DNA of 64,000 bases from JAYOEY01 sp038120295 (GCA_038120295.1 JAYOLL010000020.1:7584-71583), one strand, 5' to 3'. Shown: positions 15,729 to 24,517, numbered from the stretch's first letter. Notes: a model not told the origin generated them from the sequence alone. Translations and numbers: made by a program.

Positions 15729-16649
15729 ATGCAGCTGGCCAGGGCGGCGTTCCTGCGCCTCTGCGCGGGAGGTCTTTTCGCCGGTGCGACCGGTCTGCCG
15801 GCTCTGGCAAGGGAAGAGCGCAGGATGAGTACCCGCGTCATCCCGTCCAGCGGTGAGGCGCTTCCGGTGGTCGGCGTGGGTACCTGGCAGACTTTCGATG
15901 TCGGCGATGTCGCCGAGGAACGCGCGCCGCTCGCCGACGTGCTGAAACTGCTGTTCGAGGCAGGCGGCTCGGTGATCGATTCGTCGCCGATGTACGGGCG
16001 TTCCGAGGGCGTGGTCGGCGATTTGTTGAGGCAGGCCGGCTTGCGAGAGAAAGCGTTTCTCGCAACCAAGGTATGGACCGAGGGACGCCATCAGGGGATA
16101 GAGCAGATGGAAGACTCGCTCCGTCTGTTTCGCACCGATGTCGTCGACCTCATGCAGGTTCACAATCTCGTCGACTGGCGCACGCAGCTTTCGACGATAA
16201 ATGTCTGGAAGGAGCGCGGGCGCGTCCGCTACAGCGGCATCACCCACTATACGCCCGGCGCTTTCGCCAGGCTTGAACAGGTCATCACGTCGGAAAAGAT
16301 CGATTTTGTGCAGCTGCCTTTTTCCATCGGCGTCCGTCAGGCGGAAGACAGGCTTCTGCCGCTCTGTGCGGAGCGGGGCATCGCCGTCATCGTCAACCGG
16401 CCTTACGAGGGCGGCGGCCTGTTCCGACGGGTGCGCGGTCGCGACCTGCCGGACTGGGCTGCGGACTTCGATTGCCGGAGCTGGGGCCAGTTCTTCCTGA
16501 AATATATCCTCGGTCACAAGGCGGTGACCTGCGTCATCCCGGGGACGGCCAAGGTTCGTCACCTGGTGGATAATGTGGAAGCCGGGATGGGCAGGCTGCC
16601 CGACGGAAAGACTCGGGACCGGATGGTCCGGTATCTGGAGGAATTTTGA
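15729..16649 (+). CDS. exported aldo/keto reductase
   Basis: A 306-residue aldo/keto reductase with the tetrad Asp84, Tyr89, Lys114 and His145. Unusually, it begins with a 27-residue signal-like segment (MQLARAAFLRLCAGG then LFAGATGLPALA), ending in an Ala-x-Ala cleavage site. The arginines and Phe-Leu at positions 5-10 are Tat-like but lack the full twin-arginine pair. Periplasmic AKRs exist, usually as Tat substrates because they bind NADP in the cytoplasm. An internal ATG at 15825 would give a cytoplasmic form starting MSTRVIPS. It is joined to the SDR gene upstream. Confidence 0.8.
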   Translation: MQLARAAFLRLCAGGLFAGATGLPALAREERRMSTRVIPSSGEALPVVGVGTWQTFDVGDVAEERAPLADVLKLLFEAGGSVIDSSPMYGRSEGVVGDLLRQAGLREKAFLATKVWTEGRHQGIEQMEDSLRLFRTDVVDLMQVHNLVDWRTQLSTINVWKERGRVRYSGITHYTPGAFARLEQVITSEKIDFVQLPFSIGVRQAEDRLLPLCAERGIAVIVNRPYEGGGLFRRVRGRDLPDWAADFDCRSWGQFFLKYILGHKAVTCVIPGTAKVRHLVDNVEAGMGRLPDGKTRDRMVRYLEEF

Positions 16650-16671
16650 CGGCCGGGCGTACATAAGGCGC

Positions 16672-16693
16672 AAAAAAAGCGCCGTTCGGCGCT
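16672..16693 (-). terminator. rho-independent terminator for the metzincin gene
   Basis: Read on the minus strand, the hairpin AGCGCCG-AA-CGGCGCT is followed at once by seven T residues. It lies 27 bases beyond the stop of the minus-strand metalloprotease and just past the stop of the plus-strand aldo/keto reductase. Confidence 0.85.
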
Positions 16694-16719
16694 ACTGCCG
16701 GAGTACGAAGTTGACGTCC

Positions 16720-17493
16720 CTAACGCCTGACAATGACTGTTCTTACCCGCCCTCTCGGCGACAGTGTCAACGTCGCTGCGAGCCCGATGATCAGGATGGC
16801 CATGCCTGAAGGTTCCGGCAACGCGTCGGCCTGGGTCGTAAGAAAAACGCTCGTCCGGACCTGATTAACCTGGTTTAGCGATATCTGGTCGAACCCAAGG
16901 CCGTCCGGTGCGATGTCGAGGATACTCGTCGGAATATTTCGATCTCCACCTTCCTGCATAAGATTGAAATCATCGCCATTCGCGCTTTCATGAGTGAGGC
17001 CGAGATTATGTCCGATCTCATGCGCGATGGTATCGATGCGGTTAAGGGCGAAGACCTCGTCGGCGATGGCAATTCCGTTCGAGTTGATAAAGGCGAGACC
17101 CGCCAGAGAGCCGCCGGCGATATTATCAAGGAACCATATGTTGAGGACCTTGGAATCGGCGTTCCGACCGTTGCCGGCCGCCTGTCGAAGATCGATCAGT
17201 GACTGGGTGGTTCCGTCAATGTTCAGAAATGCGCTGCTGTTGAACTGGTTGAATTCGAGGAAAGTGACATCTACGTCCGCCTGGGCCCAGATTTTCCGGG
17301 TTTCCGCGAAGAATGTCTCTTCTGTCGGGTTGCCGCAGTTAAGCCCGCTATCGTCGCAAACATTGATGGGCTGAATCGTTACCTGAAAAGGCAGGGCGCT
17401 TGCGTGGCCGGTCAGGAACGCGAACGCGAGCATCACGGTTCCGGCAAACGCGCTGGCCCCCCTGATACGCAATCTGGCTATCCAGTTCTGCAT
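16720..17493 (-). CDS. secreted metzincin-type zinc metalloprotease with PEP-CTERM tail
   Basis: A 257-residue exported protein. Residues 1-33 form a signal peptide ending His-Ala-Ser-Ala. The zinc site is HEIGHNLGLTH (His158, Glu159, His162, His168), the full metzincin consensus, with a likely Met-turn at Met179. The C-terminus carries Leu-Pro-Glu-Pro (225-228), a hydrophobic helix and an Arg-rich end, which is the PEP-CTERM sorting signal read by exosortase. Upstream in-frame starts at 17523 (ATG) and 17562 (TTG) exist; ATG 17493 best matches a signal peptide. A terminator follows. No exosortase gene is in the window, so sorting depends on a distant one. Confidence 0.75.
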   Translation of the reverse strand: MQNWIARLRIRGASAFAGTVMLAFAFLTGHASALPFQVTIQPINVCDDSGLNCGNPTEETFFAETRKIWAQADVDVTFLEFNQFNSSAFLNIDGTTQSLIDLRQAAGNGRNADSKVLNIWFLDNIAGGSLAGLAFINSNGIAIADEVFALNRIDTIAHEIGHNLGLTHESANGDDFNLMQEGGDRNIPTSILDIAPDGLGFDQISLNQVNQVRTSVFLTTQADALPEPSGMAILIIGLAATLTLSPRGRVRTVIVRR

Positions 17494-17854
17494 TTTGTCA
17501 AATACACAGCCGCGCGTTGGCATCAAAGCCAAATTCGTCACGCCATATTTGGTTAAAAACAATAAATGTATATTTCCAAATTCTTAAAACGTCTGCAACC
17601 CGTATGTGGGTGCCAGGGCATTTTCTCCATACGGCAAAATGTTGAAAATACTAAGGGCGTCTTTGGGAGCGGTGTGCGCTCTATGTTATTGAAAAATAAG
17701 AATTTAGTTGGTTCGTGCCAGCTGTCGGCGGGTCAGGTGGCATTGATTTGCCGGTAGTCCCCGCCTATGCTCCTTATCGGTATTTGACCAGGTGAATGGA
17801 CGAGCTTTCCTGTCGGCCCCCTGGAGTGTTCCCGCTCTTGTTGAAAGGTAGAAG
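17494..17854. other. AT-richer divergent intergenic region
   Basis: A 361-base stretch, visibly lower in GC than its surroundings, between two divergent genes. It must hold both promoters. A 7-base inverted repeat, CCGTATG and CATACGG, is separated by about 20 bases near 17600-17635. A 63-codon open frame at 17566-17757 has no ribosome-binding site or recognisable features and is probably not a gene. GAAAGGTAGAAG directly before 17855 is the ribosome-binding site of the S1C-like gene. Confidence 0.5.
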
Positions 17855-18874
17855 ATGGCAGTAGTGACACGTTCGAACGGCCATCGGCTCGACGGGATTT
17901 TGCCGGTTTCCCAGCCGCGAATTCCCGGACCCAGGCCGACTGAAAACGATGTTGCCTTCGATCTCGAGGCAAGCGTCTCGGCTGTACGGTCGCTGCGGTC
18001 GCACGTGCCGCCCGACGCGCGGACCGCCAATTCGCTCGGGACCGAACGGGAAGGCAACGCTGTCGTGATCGACGATAGCGGTCTGCTGGTTACGATCGGC
18101 TACCTGATTTCCGAGGCGACAGATGTCAGTATCGGGGCGCCCGGCGGACACGATGTCGCGGCCCAAGTCGTCGCCTATGACCACGCTACCGGTTTTGGGC
18201 TGATCAGGACCATAACGCCTCTTGATGTTCCCGCGCTTGAACTTTCCGGCGCGCCGGATGATCCGGGAGCCGGTGACTCGGTGGTTATTGCATCCGCTGG
18301 CGGGGTGGACTCTTCCATTCTCGGCAGGGTGGTCGACCGCAGGGAATTCGCGGGGTCGTGGGAATATATGATCGACGCCGCCCTGTTCACCAGCCCGCTG
18401 CATCCCCGCTGGAGCGGTGCAGCGCTGATCCGTCCGGGCGATGGCAGTCTGGTCGGTATCGGGTCGCTGTTCGTTCAGGAAGTCGGCGAAGACGTGGAAA
18501 CGCCCGGCAACATGTTCGTGCCGGTCTCGCTTCTGCAGCCCGTCCTGACCGAAATGCTGGAAACCGGCCGCGCTGGCTCGCTCGCCCGTCCCTGGGTCGG
18601 CATGCATGCCGCCGAGGCGCTCGGCCACCTGGTCGTTTCCAATGTGATGGAAAATGGACCGGCGGACCGCGCCGGCATCACGCCGGGCGACATAATCCGC
18701 GAAGTGGAAGGCGAATCCGTCGAAACGCTGTCGGAGATGTATGCGCGGATGTGGGCGGCGGGCGACCCGGGAGACGATATCGTCTTCGGCATAACGCGCG
18801 GTGCGCGGGTTATAGAGATCGTCATTCGAAGCGCGGACCGGCACGATTTCCTGCACCATCCGCCCCGGCATTAA
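17855..18874 (+). CDS. DegP-like (S1C) protein with PDZ domain, probable pseudoprotease
   Basis: A 339-residue protein with a trypsin-like domain (about 30-235) and a C-terminal PDZ domain (about 245-330, with NGPADRAGITPGDII). Compared with DegP/HtrA, the catalytic His position is Tyr83 (LVTIGYLIS) and the Asp position is Gly113 (DHATGFGLI); only the Ser seems to remain (Ser187 in RWSGAAL), without the usual Gly-Gly after it. There is no signal peptide or membrane anchor, so it is probably cytoplasmic. It likely binds proteins through the PDZ domain or chaperones rather than cleaves. It is a single gene, convergent with queG (24 bases apart). Confidence 0.75.
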   Translation: MAVVTRSNGHRLDGILPVSQPRIPGPRPTENDVAFDLEASVSAVRSLRSHVPPDARTANSLGTEREGNAVVIDDSGLLVTIGYLISEATDVSIGAPGGHDVAAQVVAYDHATGFGLIRTITPLDVPALELSGAPDDPGAGDSVVIASAGGVDSSILGRVVDRREFAGSWEYMIDAALFTSPLHPRWSGAALIRPGDGSLVGIGSLFVQEVGEDVETPGNMFVPVSLLQPVLTEMLETGRAGSLARPWVGMHAAEALGHLVVSNVMENGPADRAGITPGDIIREVEGESVETLSEMYARMWAAGDPGDDIVFGITRGARVIEIVIRSADRHDFLHHPPRH

Positions 18875-18898
18875 CGGCTGGAACTGAGGCCCTGCTCC

Positions 18899-20026
18899 CT
18901 AGCTGGCCGATCCGGCAATCCACTCGTTCCGGACGTCTTTGTCCGTTTCGGTTCCCAGACTTTCTTTCGCCAACGCTTCGAATTCGTCTTTCGGCAGCAG
19001 CCTTCCAAGCGCCCATACCGCCATCGCGCGCACCAGCGGCGAGCCGTCGCCGAGTCGCTCCCGTACCCTGCCGGCAAGGTCGGCAAGTCCGCTATTGCCG
19101 ATCGCGATCAACACGTTGCGTATGAACCGGTCGCGCCCCAGCCGTTTTACCGGCGAGGTGGAGAAAACCTCTCTGAATGCTGTATCGTCCAGCATGACGA
19201 AATCCGCCAGCCGCGGCCAGACCAGCTCCAGCCGCCAGGCAAGATCGGGATCGGTGAGCGGTTTGGCGAACTTGTTCCAGGGACATACCGCGAGGCAGTC
19301 GTCGCAACCGTATATCCGGTTGCCCATCGCTTCGCGGAATTCACGCGGAATATGGCCCTGATGCTCGATGGTCAGGTACGAGATGCATCGTCGCGCATCC
19401 AGCCTGTAGGGAGCTGGGAAAGCACTGGTCGGACAGATATCGAGGCAGCGCGAACAGGCGCCGCACCGGTCTTCGCCAGGCTCGTCCGGATCGAGGTCCA
19501 GCGTTGTGCATATTTCGCCGAGAAACATCCAGGACCCGAAATGGCGGGAGACCAGGTTCGTGTGCTTTCCCTGCCATCCGAGTCCCGCCGCCTGGCCGAG
19601 CGGTTTTTCCATCACCGGCGCCGTGTCGACGAACAGCTTGACGTCGCTGTCCAGCTCGTCCGCCATGTAGCGCGCCAGAACGCGCAGCTTTTTCTTGAGG
19701 ACATCGTGATAGTCACGCCCGCGCGCATAGGTCGATACGGTCGCGCGTTCCGGCCGTTCCAGCGGCGCCAGCGGATCGCGCGGCGGGCCGTAATTGAGGC
19801 CCACGACCACGACGCTTTTCGCCTCGGGCCAGAGAACATCGGGCGAACCCCGTTCGGCCGCGCGGTCGGCGAGCCAGCCCATATCGCCGTGGTGGCCGGA
19901 GTCGAGGAACTCGGCAAGCCCCTGGCGCGCTTCGTCGCGCAATGTCGCTGGCGCAAAACCGATGGCGTCGAAACCAAGTTCCAACGCCTTTTTTCGAATG
20001 GCAGGGTTTGGCGCGACCAGGTTCAG
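18899..20026 (-). CDS. queG: epoxyqueuosine reductase QueG
   Basis: A 375-residue cobalamin- and iron-sulfur-dependent enzyme that reduces epoxyqueuosine to queuosine in tRNA. The two ferredoxin-like Cys sets are CGACSRCLDICP and GCDDCLAVCP, and the active-site region VDTAPVMEKPLGQAAGLGWQ is intact. C-terminal HEAT-like repeats are present. No ATG, GTG or TTG lies near the expected start; the only fitting codon is CTG at 20026-20024, which overlaps the queF stop as CTGA, as ATGA overlaps do elsewhere in this operon. Last gene of the queA-tgt-queF-queG operon. Confidence 0.93.
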   Translation of the reverse strand: MNLVAPNPAIRKKALELGFDAIGFAPATLRDEARQGLAEFLDSGHHGDMGWLADRAAERGSPDVLWPEAKSVVVVGLNYGPPRDPLAPLERPERATVSTYARGRDYHDVLKKKLRVLARYMADELDSDVKLFVDTAPVMEKPLGQAAGLGWQGKHTNLVSRHFGSWMFLGEICTTLDLDPDEPGEDRCGACSRCLDICPTSAFPAPYRLDARRCISYLTIEHQGHIPREFREAMGNRIYGCDDCLAVCPWNKFAKPLTDPDLAWRLELVWPRLADFVMLDDTAFREVFSTSPVKRLGRDRFIRNVLIAIGNSGLADLAGRVRERLGDGSPLVRAMAVWALGRLLPKDEFEALAKESLGTETDKDVRNEWIAGSAS

Positions 20027-20487
20027 CCTCGACCGCGATAGGGCGCAACGCCCTGATCCGGAATCCAGACCCCGTCGGGGGCATCGCCTGTCTGGTAGAA
20101 GACGTCGATCGGAATGCCGCCGCGCGGATACCAGTAACCGCCAATACGAAGCCAGACCGGTTGCAGAAGCGCCTCTAGCCGTTTGGCGATGCCGACGGTG
20201 CACGCCTCGTGAAAGTCGCCGTGATTGCGGAACGACGCGAGGTAAAGCTTCAGCGACTTGCTTTCGACCAGCCACTCGCCCGGGACATAGTCGATCACCA
20301 GATGCGCGAAATCCGGCTGTCCGGTTACCGGGCACAGGGCGGTGAACTCCGGACAGGTGAACCGTGCCATGTAGGGCACATCGGGGTGTGGGTTGGCGAT
20401 GCGCTCCAGCACCGTGTCATCGGGTGAGGCAGGCAGGTCCGTTTCGTTGCCGAGATGGGTCAGGGTCTGTTCTTCAGTGGTCGCCAT
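20023..20487 (-). CDS. queF: NADPH-dependent 7-cyano-7-deazaguanine reductase QueF
   Basis: A 154-residue unimodular (YkvM-type) QueF that reduces preQ0 to preQ1 with two NADPH. Residues seen: the nucleophilic Cys in FTALCPVTGQPDF, the QueF motif ESKSLKLYLASFRNHG with its Glu, and the downstream His/Glu in DFHE. The start at ATG 20487 lies inside the end of tgt (14-base overlap). A longer in-frame start at 20562 would extend far into tgt and is unlikely. Its presence with queC shows that the cell makes preQ1 and need not rely on salvage alone. Confidence 0.95.
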   Translation of the reverse strand: MATTEEQTLTHLGNETDLPASPDDTVLERIANPHPDVPYMARFTCPEFTALCPVTGQPDFAHLVIDYVPGEWLVESKSLKLYLASFRNHGDFHEACTVGIAKRLEALLQPVWLRIGGYWYPRGGIPIDVFYQTGDAPDGVWIPDQGVAPYRGRG

Positions 20488-21613
20488 GATGTCCGTCTTC
20501 CAGTCCGGCCTGCTGCTCCCGATCGAACTTTGTCCGAAACTCCGCCAGCGTGCCCCCGGCAATCGCGTCGCGCAGGTTTTTCATCAGCGACTGATAGTAA
20601 TGCAGATTGTGCGTCGTCAGAAGCATGCCGGCCAGCATTTCGCCGGCCTTGATCAGGTGATGCAGGTAGGCCCTGCCGTACTGCGCGCAAACCGGGCAGT
20701 CGCATGTCGCATCCAGCGGCGACATGTCGTCGGCATGTCGGGCGTTTCGAAGGTTGAGCGTGCCACCCGTCACGAAGGCCTGCGCGGTGCGACCCGATCG
20801 GGTGGGCAGGACGCAGTCGAACATGTCGATGCCGCGCGCCACCGCGCCGACGATATCGGCTGGCTTGCCGACACCCATCAGGTAGTGCGGCCGGTCCGCC
20901 GGCAAATGCGGGACGGTGAAATCGAGTACGTCGAACATCTGAGCCTGTCCCTCGCCGACCGCGAGCCCGCCAACCGCGTAGCCGTCGAATCCGGTCTTCT
21001 GAAGGGTCTCCGCGCTTTCGCGTCGTAAATTTGGAAAAACGCTGCCCTGGACGATGCCGAACAGCCCGTATCCCGCGCGTGGCTCATACGCTTCCTTGCT
21101 GCGCGCCGCCCAGCGCATCGATAGCTCCATCGAGGTTCGGGCTTCGTCTTCGGTGACCGGCCAGCCGGTGCATTCGTCCAGCACCATCGCGATGTCGGAT
21201 CCGATCAGGCGCTGGATTTCGATGGAGCGTTCCGGCGTCAGGTTATGCTCCGCTCCATCGAGATGCGACCGAAACAGGACGCCGTTTTCGGATAGCGTCC
21301 GCCGACCCGCCAGCGAAAAAACCTGGTATCCGCCGGAATCGGTCAGGATCGGCTTTGGCCAGTTCATGAATTGGTGCAGCCCGCCGAGCGTAGCCAGGCG
21401 TCCGGCTCCTGGTCGCAGCATCAGGTGGTAGGTGTTGCCGAGGATGATTTCCGCGCCGGTCGCAGCGACGCCTTCGGGCGTCATGGCCTTGACCGTGCCG
21501 GCGGTGCCCACCGGCATGAAAGCCGGCGTCTCTACCGTGCCGTGCGCGAGGGTCAGCCGCCCGCGTCGCGCCGCGCCGTCAGTGGCCGAGATGGAGAATT
21601 CGATTCCTGTCAT
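20474..21613 (-). CDS. tgt: tRNA-guanine transglycosylase
   Basis: A 379-residue enzyme that exchanges guanine-34 in GUN-anticodon tRNAs for preQ1. Seen: the substrate-site segment TDSGGYQVFSL, the catalytic Asp in VLPTRSGRTAQAF, and the zinc ligands in CDCPVCAQY with a later His. Full bacterial length. ATG 21613 follows AGGAGAAGGAAC and overlaps the queA stop by four bases (ATGA); queF starts inside its 3' end. Second gene of the queuosine operon. Confidence 0.97.
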   Translation of the reverse strand: MTGIEFSISATDGAARRGRLTLAHGTVETPAFMPVGTAGTVKAMTPEGVAATGAEIILGNTYHLMLRPGAGRLATLGGLHQFMNWPKPILTDSGGYQVFSLAGRRTLSENGVLFRSHLDGAEHNLTPERSIEIQRLIGSDIAMVLDECTGWPVTEDEARTSMELSMRWAARSKEAYEPRAGYGLFGIVQGSVFPNLRRESAETLQKTGFDGYAVGGLAVGEGQAQMFDVLDFTVPHLPADRPHYLMGVGKPADIVGAVARGIDMFDCVLPTRSGRTAQAFVTGGTLNLRNARHADDMSPLDATCDCPVCAQYGRAYLHHLIKAGEMLAGMLLTTHNLHYYQSLMKNLRDAIAGGTLAEFRTKFDREQQAGLEDGHHGDH

Positions 21614-22641
21614 GTTCCTTCTCCTGGAAAGAGCAGACAGGCGTCGCCGTAGGAGTAGAACCGGTAGCGTTCGGCGACGGCATGCGCGTAAGCGGACTTC
21701 ATGCGATCCAGGCCTGAAAAAGCCGAGACCAGCATGAAGAGCGTCGATTTCGGCAGGTGGAAGTTGGTCAGCAGGATGTCCACGGCCCGGAACCGATAGC
21801 CCGGCGTGATGAAGATCTCGGTCTCGTCGCTGAAAGGGTGAACGATTCCGCTTTCGTCCGCCGCGCTTTCCAGCAGCCTTAGCGATGTCGTGCCGCAGGC
21901 GATGATCCGCCCGCCCGCCTGCCGCGCCGCGTTGATCCTCGCCGCCGTTTCCGGGTCTATCCGGCCCCATTCGGCGTGCATTTTATGGTCCGCCGTGTCG
22001 TCGACCTTGACCGGCAGGAAGGTTCCGGCGCCGACATGGAGCGTAAGCCGGGCAGTCTGGACGCCAGCCTCTCCGATGGCGTCCAGCAGCGCCGGTGTGA
22101 AATGCAGGCCGGCGGTAGGCGCGGCGACTGCCCCAGGCTCGGCGGCGTAGATCGTCTGGTAGTCCGTCCTGTCGGCGAATTCGCCTTCGCGCGGGCGTTC
22201 GATATAGGGCGGCAATGGCATGATGCCGTGCCGTTCCAGAGCGGCGTCGAGATCGGCGCCTTCGAACCGAAGGCCGATTTCGCCGCCGTCGCGTTTTTCG
22301 GTCACAATCGCCCAAAAATCTTCGGCGAAATCGACCCGGTCGTCGATCCGCAGCTTGCGCGCCGGCCGTGCGAAGGCGCGCCAGTCGCGTTCCCCTCGCT
22401 TCTGGTGAAGAGTCACCTCGATACCGGCTTCGCCCCGGCGACCGCGCAGCCGCGCCGGGATGACTCTCGTGTCGTTGACGACCAGTATGTCGCCGGACCG
22501 CAACAGGGACGGCAACTGGCCAACCGTTCGGTCTTTCAGCCTTTCGCCGACGACCAGCAGCCGTGCGGCATTGCGTGGCTCGGCGGGGCGTTGCGCGATC
22601 AGTTCGCGCGGCAGATCGAAATCGAATGCGTCGGTTTTCAT
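21610..22641 (-). CDS. queA: S-adenosylmethionine:tRNA ribosyltransferase-isomerase QueA
   Basis: A 343-residue enzyme that transfers and isomerises the ribosyl part of S-adenosylmethionine onto preQ1-tRNA to form epoxyqueuosine. The start MKTDAFDFDLPRELIAQRP, the central PTAGLHFTPALLDAI and the late FHLPKSTLFMLVSAFSG are signature segments. The length is as expected. First gene of the queA-tgt-queF-queG operon, so its upstream region (22642-22746), shared with a divergent EamA transporter, must hold the promoter. Confidence 0.97.
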   Translation of the reverse strand: MKTDAFDFDLPRELIAQRPAEPRNAARLLVVGERLKDRTVGQLPSLLRSGDILVVNDTRVIPARLRGRRGEAGIEVTLHQKRGERDWRAFARPARKLRIDDRVDFAEDFWAIVTEKRDGGEIGLRFEGADLDAALERHGIMPLPPYIERPREGEFADRTDYQTIYAAEPGAVAAPTAGLHFTPALLDAIGEAGVQTARLTLHVGAGTFLPVKVDDTADHKMHAEWGRIDPETAARINAARQAGGRIIACGTTSLRLLESAADESGIVHPFSDETEIFITPGYRFRAVDILLTNFHLPKSTLFMLVSAFSGLDRMKSAYAHAVAERYRFYSYGDACLLFPGEGT

Positions 22642-22746
22642 GAGTTTTCTTTCGGGCGATCCCTATCACGGGTGACGGGTCGGTGGAAACGCGGAAGCGC
22701 GCAGTCCGGCATTTTATGATATCTCTCAGGCTGCCAGCTTCCTCCC

Positions 22747-23652
22747 GTGTCAGAGCGCTTTATGCCCCTCCGTCAGATTCTGCGATCGACCCCCGAAAGC
22801 ATCAAGGGGATGGGGTTCATGCTAACCTCGGCCTCGACAGTCTCGGTGATGAACGGGCTGGTGCATCACCTGTCCCATTTCGTTCACGTCTTCGAGATCG
22901 CGTTTATCCGCCAGCTGTTCGGCGTGATCCTGATGTCGCCGGTTTTTGTCAAAAATGGCTTCCGGCCGCTGATCACCCAGCGGTTAAACCTGCACCTTGT
23001 ACGGGCGGTCCTCAATGTTGGCGCCCAGCTCTCCTATTTCGCCGCTCTTTCGATGGAACCGCTGGCCAAAATCGTATCGTTGAGCCTGCTTTCGCCGATT
23101 TTTGCCAGCGTGTTTACCGTTCTTTTTCTGCGGGAGCGGATGACGCGCTATCGCTGGATTGCGCTTTTCATGGGATTGCTCGGTGCCGCCATTATTCTTC
23201 GGCCGGGCGTGCAGGCGATATCTCTGGGGGCGGCGCTTGCGTTGACGTCCAACCTTCTATGGGCGATGGCCCTGACGACAATCAAATCGCTGTCGCGTAC
23301 CGAAAGCTCGGTCACCGTCACGCTATACGCCACTATTCTGCAGGCGCCGGTGACTTTCGTATGCGCCTTGTTCGTCTGGACCTGGCCGTCGCTCGGCATC
23401 GTCGCGACGTTGGTGTTCATGGCGGCGCTCGGCACGATTTCGCAGCTGGCGCTCAGTGAATCGTTTCGTCGCGCCGACGCGACGCTCGTGCTGCCCATCG
23501 ATTTCACCAAGGTGATCTGGGCCAGCCTGATCGGTTTCTTCTTTTTTCAGCAGGTGCCGGAGATCTGGGTCGGAGTGGGCGCGCTCGTCGTCTTTTCGGC
23601 GGTATTCTATAACGCGTGGCATGAAAGAACGCCGCGGCCCGCGCGACCGTGA
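22747..23652 (+). CDS. EamA/DMT-family transporter
   Basis: A 301-residue, ten-helix transporter of the drug/metabolite superfamily, built of two EamA repeats (HVFEIAFIRQLFGVIL in the first, RRADATLVLPIDFTKVIW in the second). It resembles the transporter at 13871 in layout but is not a recent copy. The start is GTG 22747 or ATG 22762; neither has a strong ribosome-binding site. It is divergent from queA, but a queuosine role has no support beyond position. The gene on the opposite strand ends two bases after it. Confidence 0.85.
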   Translation: MSERFMPLRQILRSTPESIKGMGFMLTSASTVSVMNGLVHHLSHFVHVFEIAFIRQLFGVILMSPVFVKNGFRPLITQRLNLHLVRAVLNVGAQLSYFAALSMEPLAKIVSLSLLSPIFASVFTVLFLRERMTRYRWIALFMGLLGAAIILRPGVQAISLGAALALTSNLLWAMALTTIKSLSRTESSVTVTLYATILQAPVTFVCALFVWTWPSLGIVATLVFMAALGTISQLALSESFRRADATLVLPIDFTKVIWASLIGFFFFQQVPEIWVGVGALVVFSAVFYNAWHERTPRPARP

Positions 23653-23653
23653 T

Positions 23654-24412
23654 TCACGCCGCGGTCACCGCGCCGTAACGATACAGACCCGGCCCGTTAT
23701 TGCGCAGCCAGCGCCGCGCTTCGTCGGGTTTTCCGCCCAGCTCCTCGACCAGCCGCCAGAAGCTCGCGGAATGGTCCATGTGAACGAGGTGCGAGACCTC
23801 ATGCGCGACCAGGTAATCGAGAACCCACTCGGGAGAAAAGATCAGCCTCCAGGAGAAGCTCAGATCGCCCTGCCAGGAGCAGCTGCCCCAGCGGCTGTGG
23901 GTGTCGCGTACCGTTAGCCGTCGAAAGGGCCGTCCGATCCGGTCCGACATGTCCATCGCCCGCACCGACAGCTCGCGCCGCGCTTCGTCCCGCAAATATC
24001 CCCTGACCGCCGCCGACAGGTCGCGCCGCGCGATCCGCACGATAAGGTCATCGTCGTCGCGGCGCACGGAATCGATGGAAGCGTCGAGCCGGCGAATGGT
24101 GATCGGCCGGTCGAGAAACGGAAACACTGCGCCGTCGGCGAAAGGCACTGGCGTCGGCAGACGGGCAAGGTGATCCTGCAGCCAGGCTGCGCGTTCGCTG
24201 GCGAATTTTATGCCCTGACGCCTTGAGACCTTGGGTGGCAGAACGAGCTCCGCCGCGAAACTGTTGGGCAGAATCCGGATCGCCACCCGTTTGGCGCGCG
24301 CGCTGCGGCGTACGCGCAGGGTCGCATCGCTGCCGTCGGGAAGGGCGATAATCGCGATGTCCGGATTGCCCTGGATAGTCGGTACAAGGGCGCAGTTCGG
24401 TTGCGGCGGCAT
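23654..24412 (-). CDS. YgjP/SprT-like zinc metallopeptidase (DUF45)
   Basis: A 252-residue protein of the YgjP/DUF45 peptidase group, often labelled M48. The zinc motif HEVSHLVHMDHSASFW gives His-Glu-x-x-His with a third His downstream, preceded by the group's THSRWGSCSWQG and SWRLIFSPEWVLDYLVAHE. There is no signal or membrane helix, so it is cytoplasmic. The physiological substrate of the family is not established; SprT-like relatives cut DNA-crosslinked proteins. ATG 24412 is preferred over a TTG at 24448. Confidence 0.85.
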   Translation of the reverse strand: MPPQPNCALVPTIQGNPDIAIIALPDGSDATLRVRRSARAKRVAIRILPNSFAAELVLPPKVSRRQGIKFASERAAWLQDHLARLPTPVPFADGAVFPFLDRPITIRRLDASIDSVRRDDDDLIVRIARRDLSAAVRGYLRDEARRELSVRAMDMSDRIGRPFRRLTVRDTHSRWGSCSWQGDLSFSWRLIFSPEWVLDYLVAHEVSHLVHMDHSASFWRLVEELGGKPDEARRWLRNNGPGLYRYGAVTAA

Positions 24413-24517
24413 GCGGAGAGTTTCCCCGAAAGGAGCGGCGCCCGGCAATGAAATTAATCACAGAGTCTGAAATTGGCCGAGATTGACGGAAGCGCTCCGC
24501 TGCGGCCATCTTCAGGG

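Noticed and set aside
17566..17757. A 63-codon open frame in the AT-richer intergenic region
   Set aside because: It has no ribosome-binding site, no signal or membrane segment and no recognisable pattern, and the region must hold two divergent promoters.
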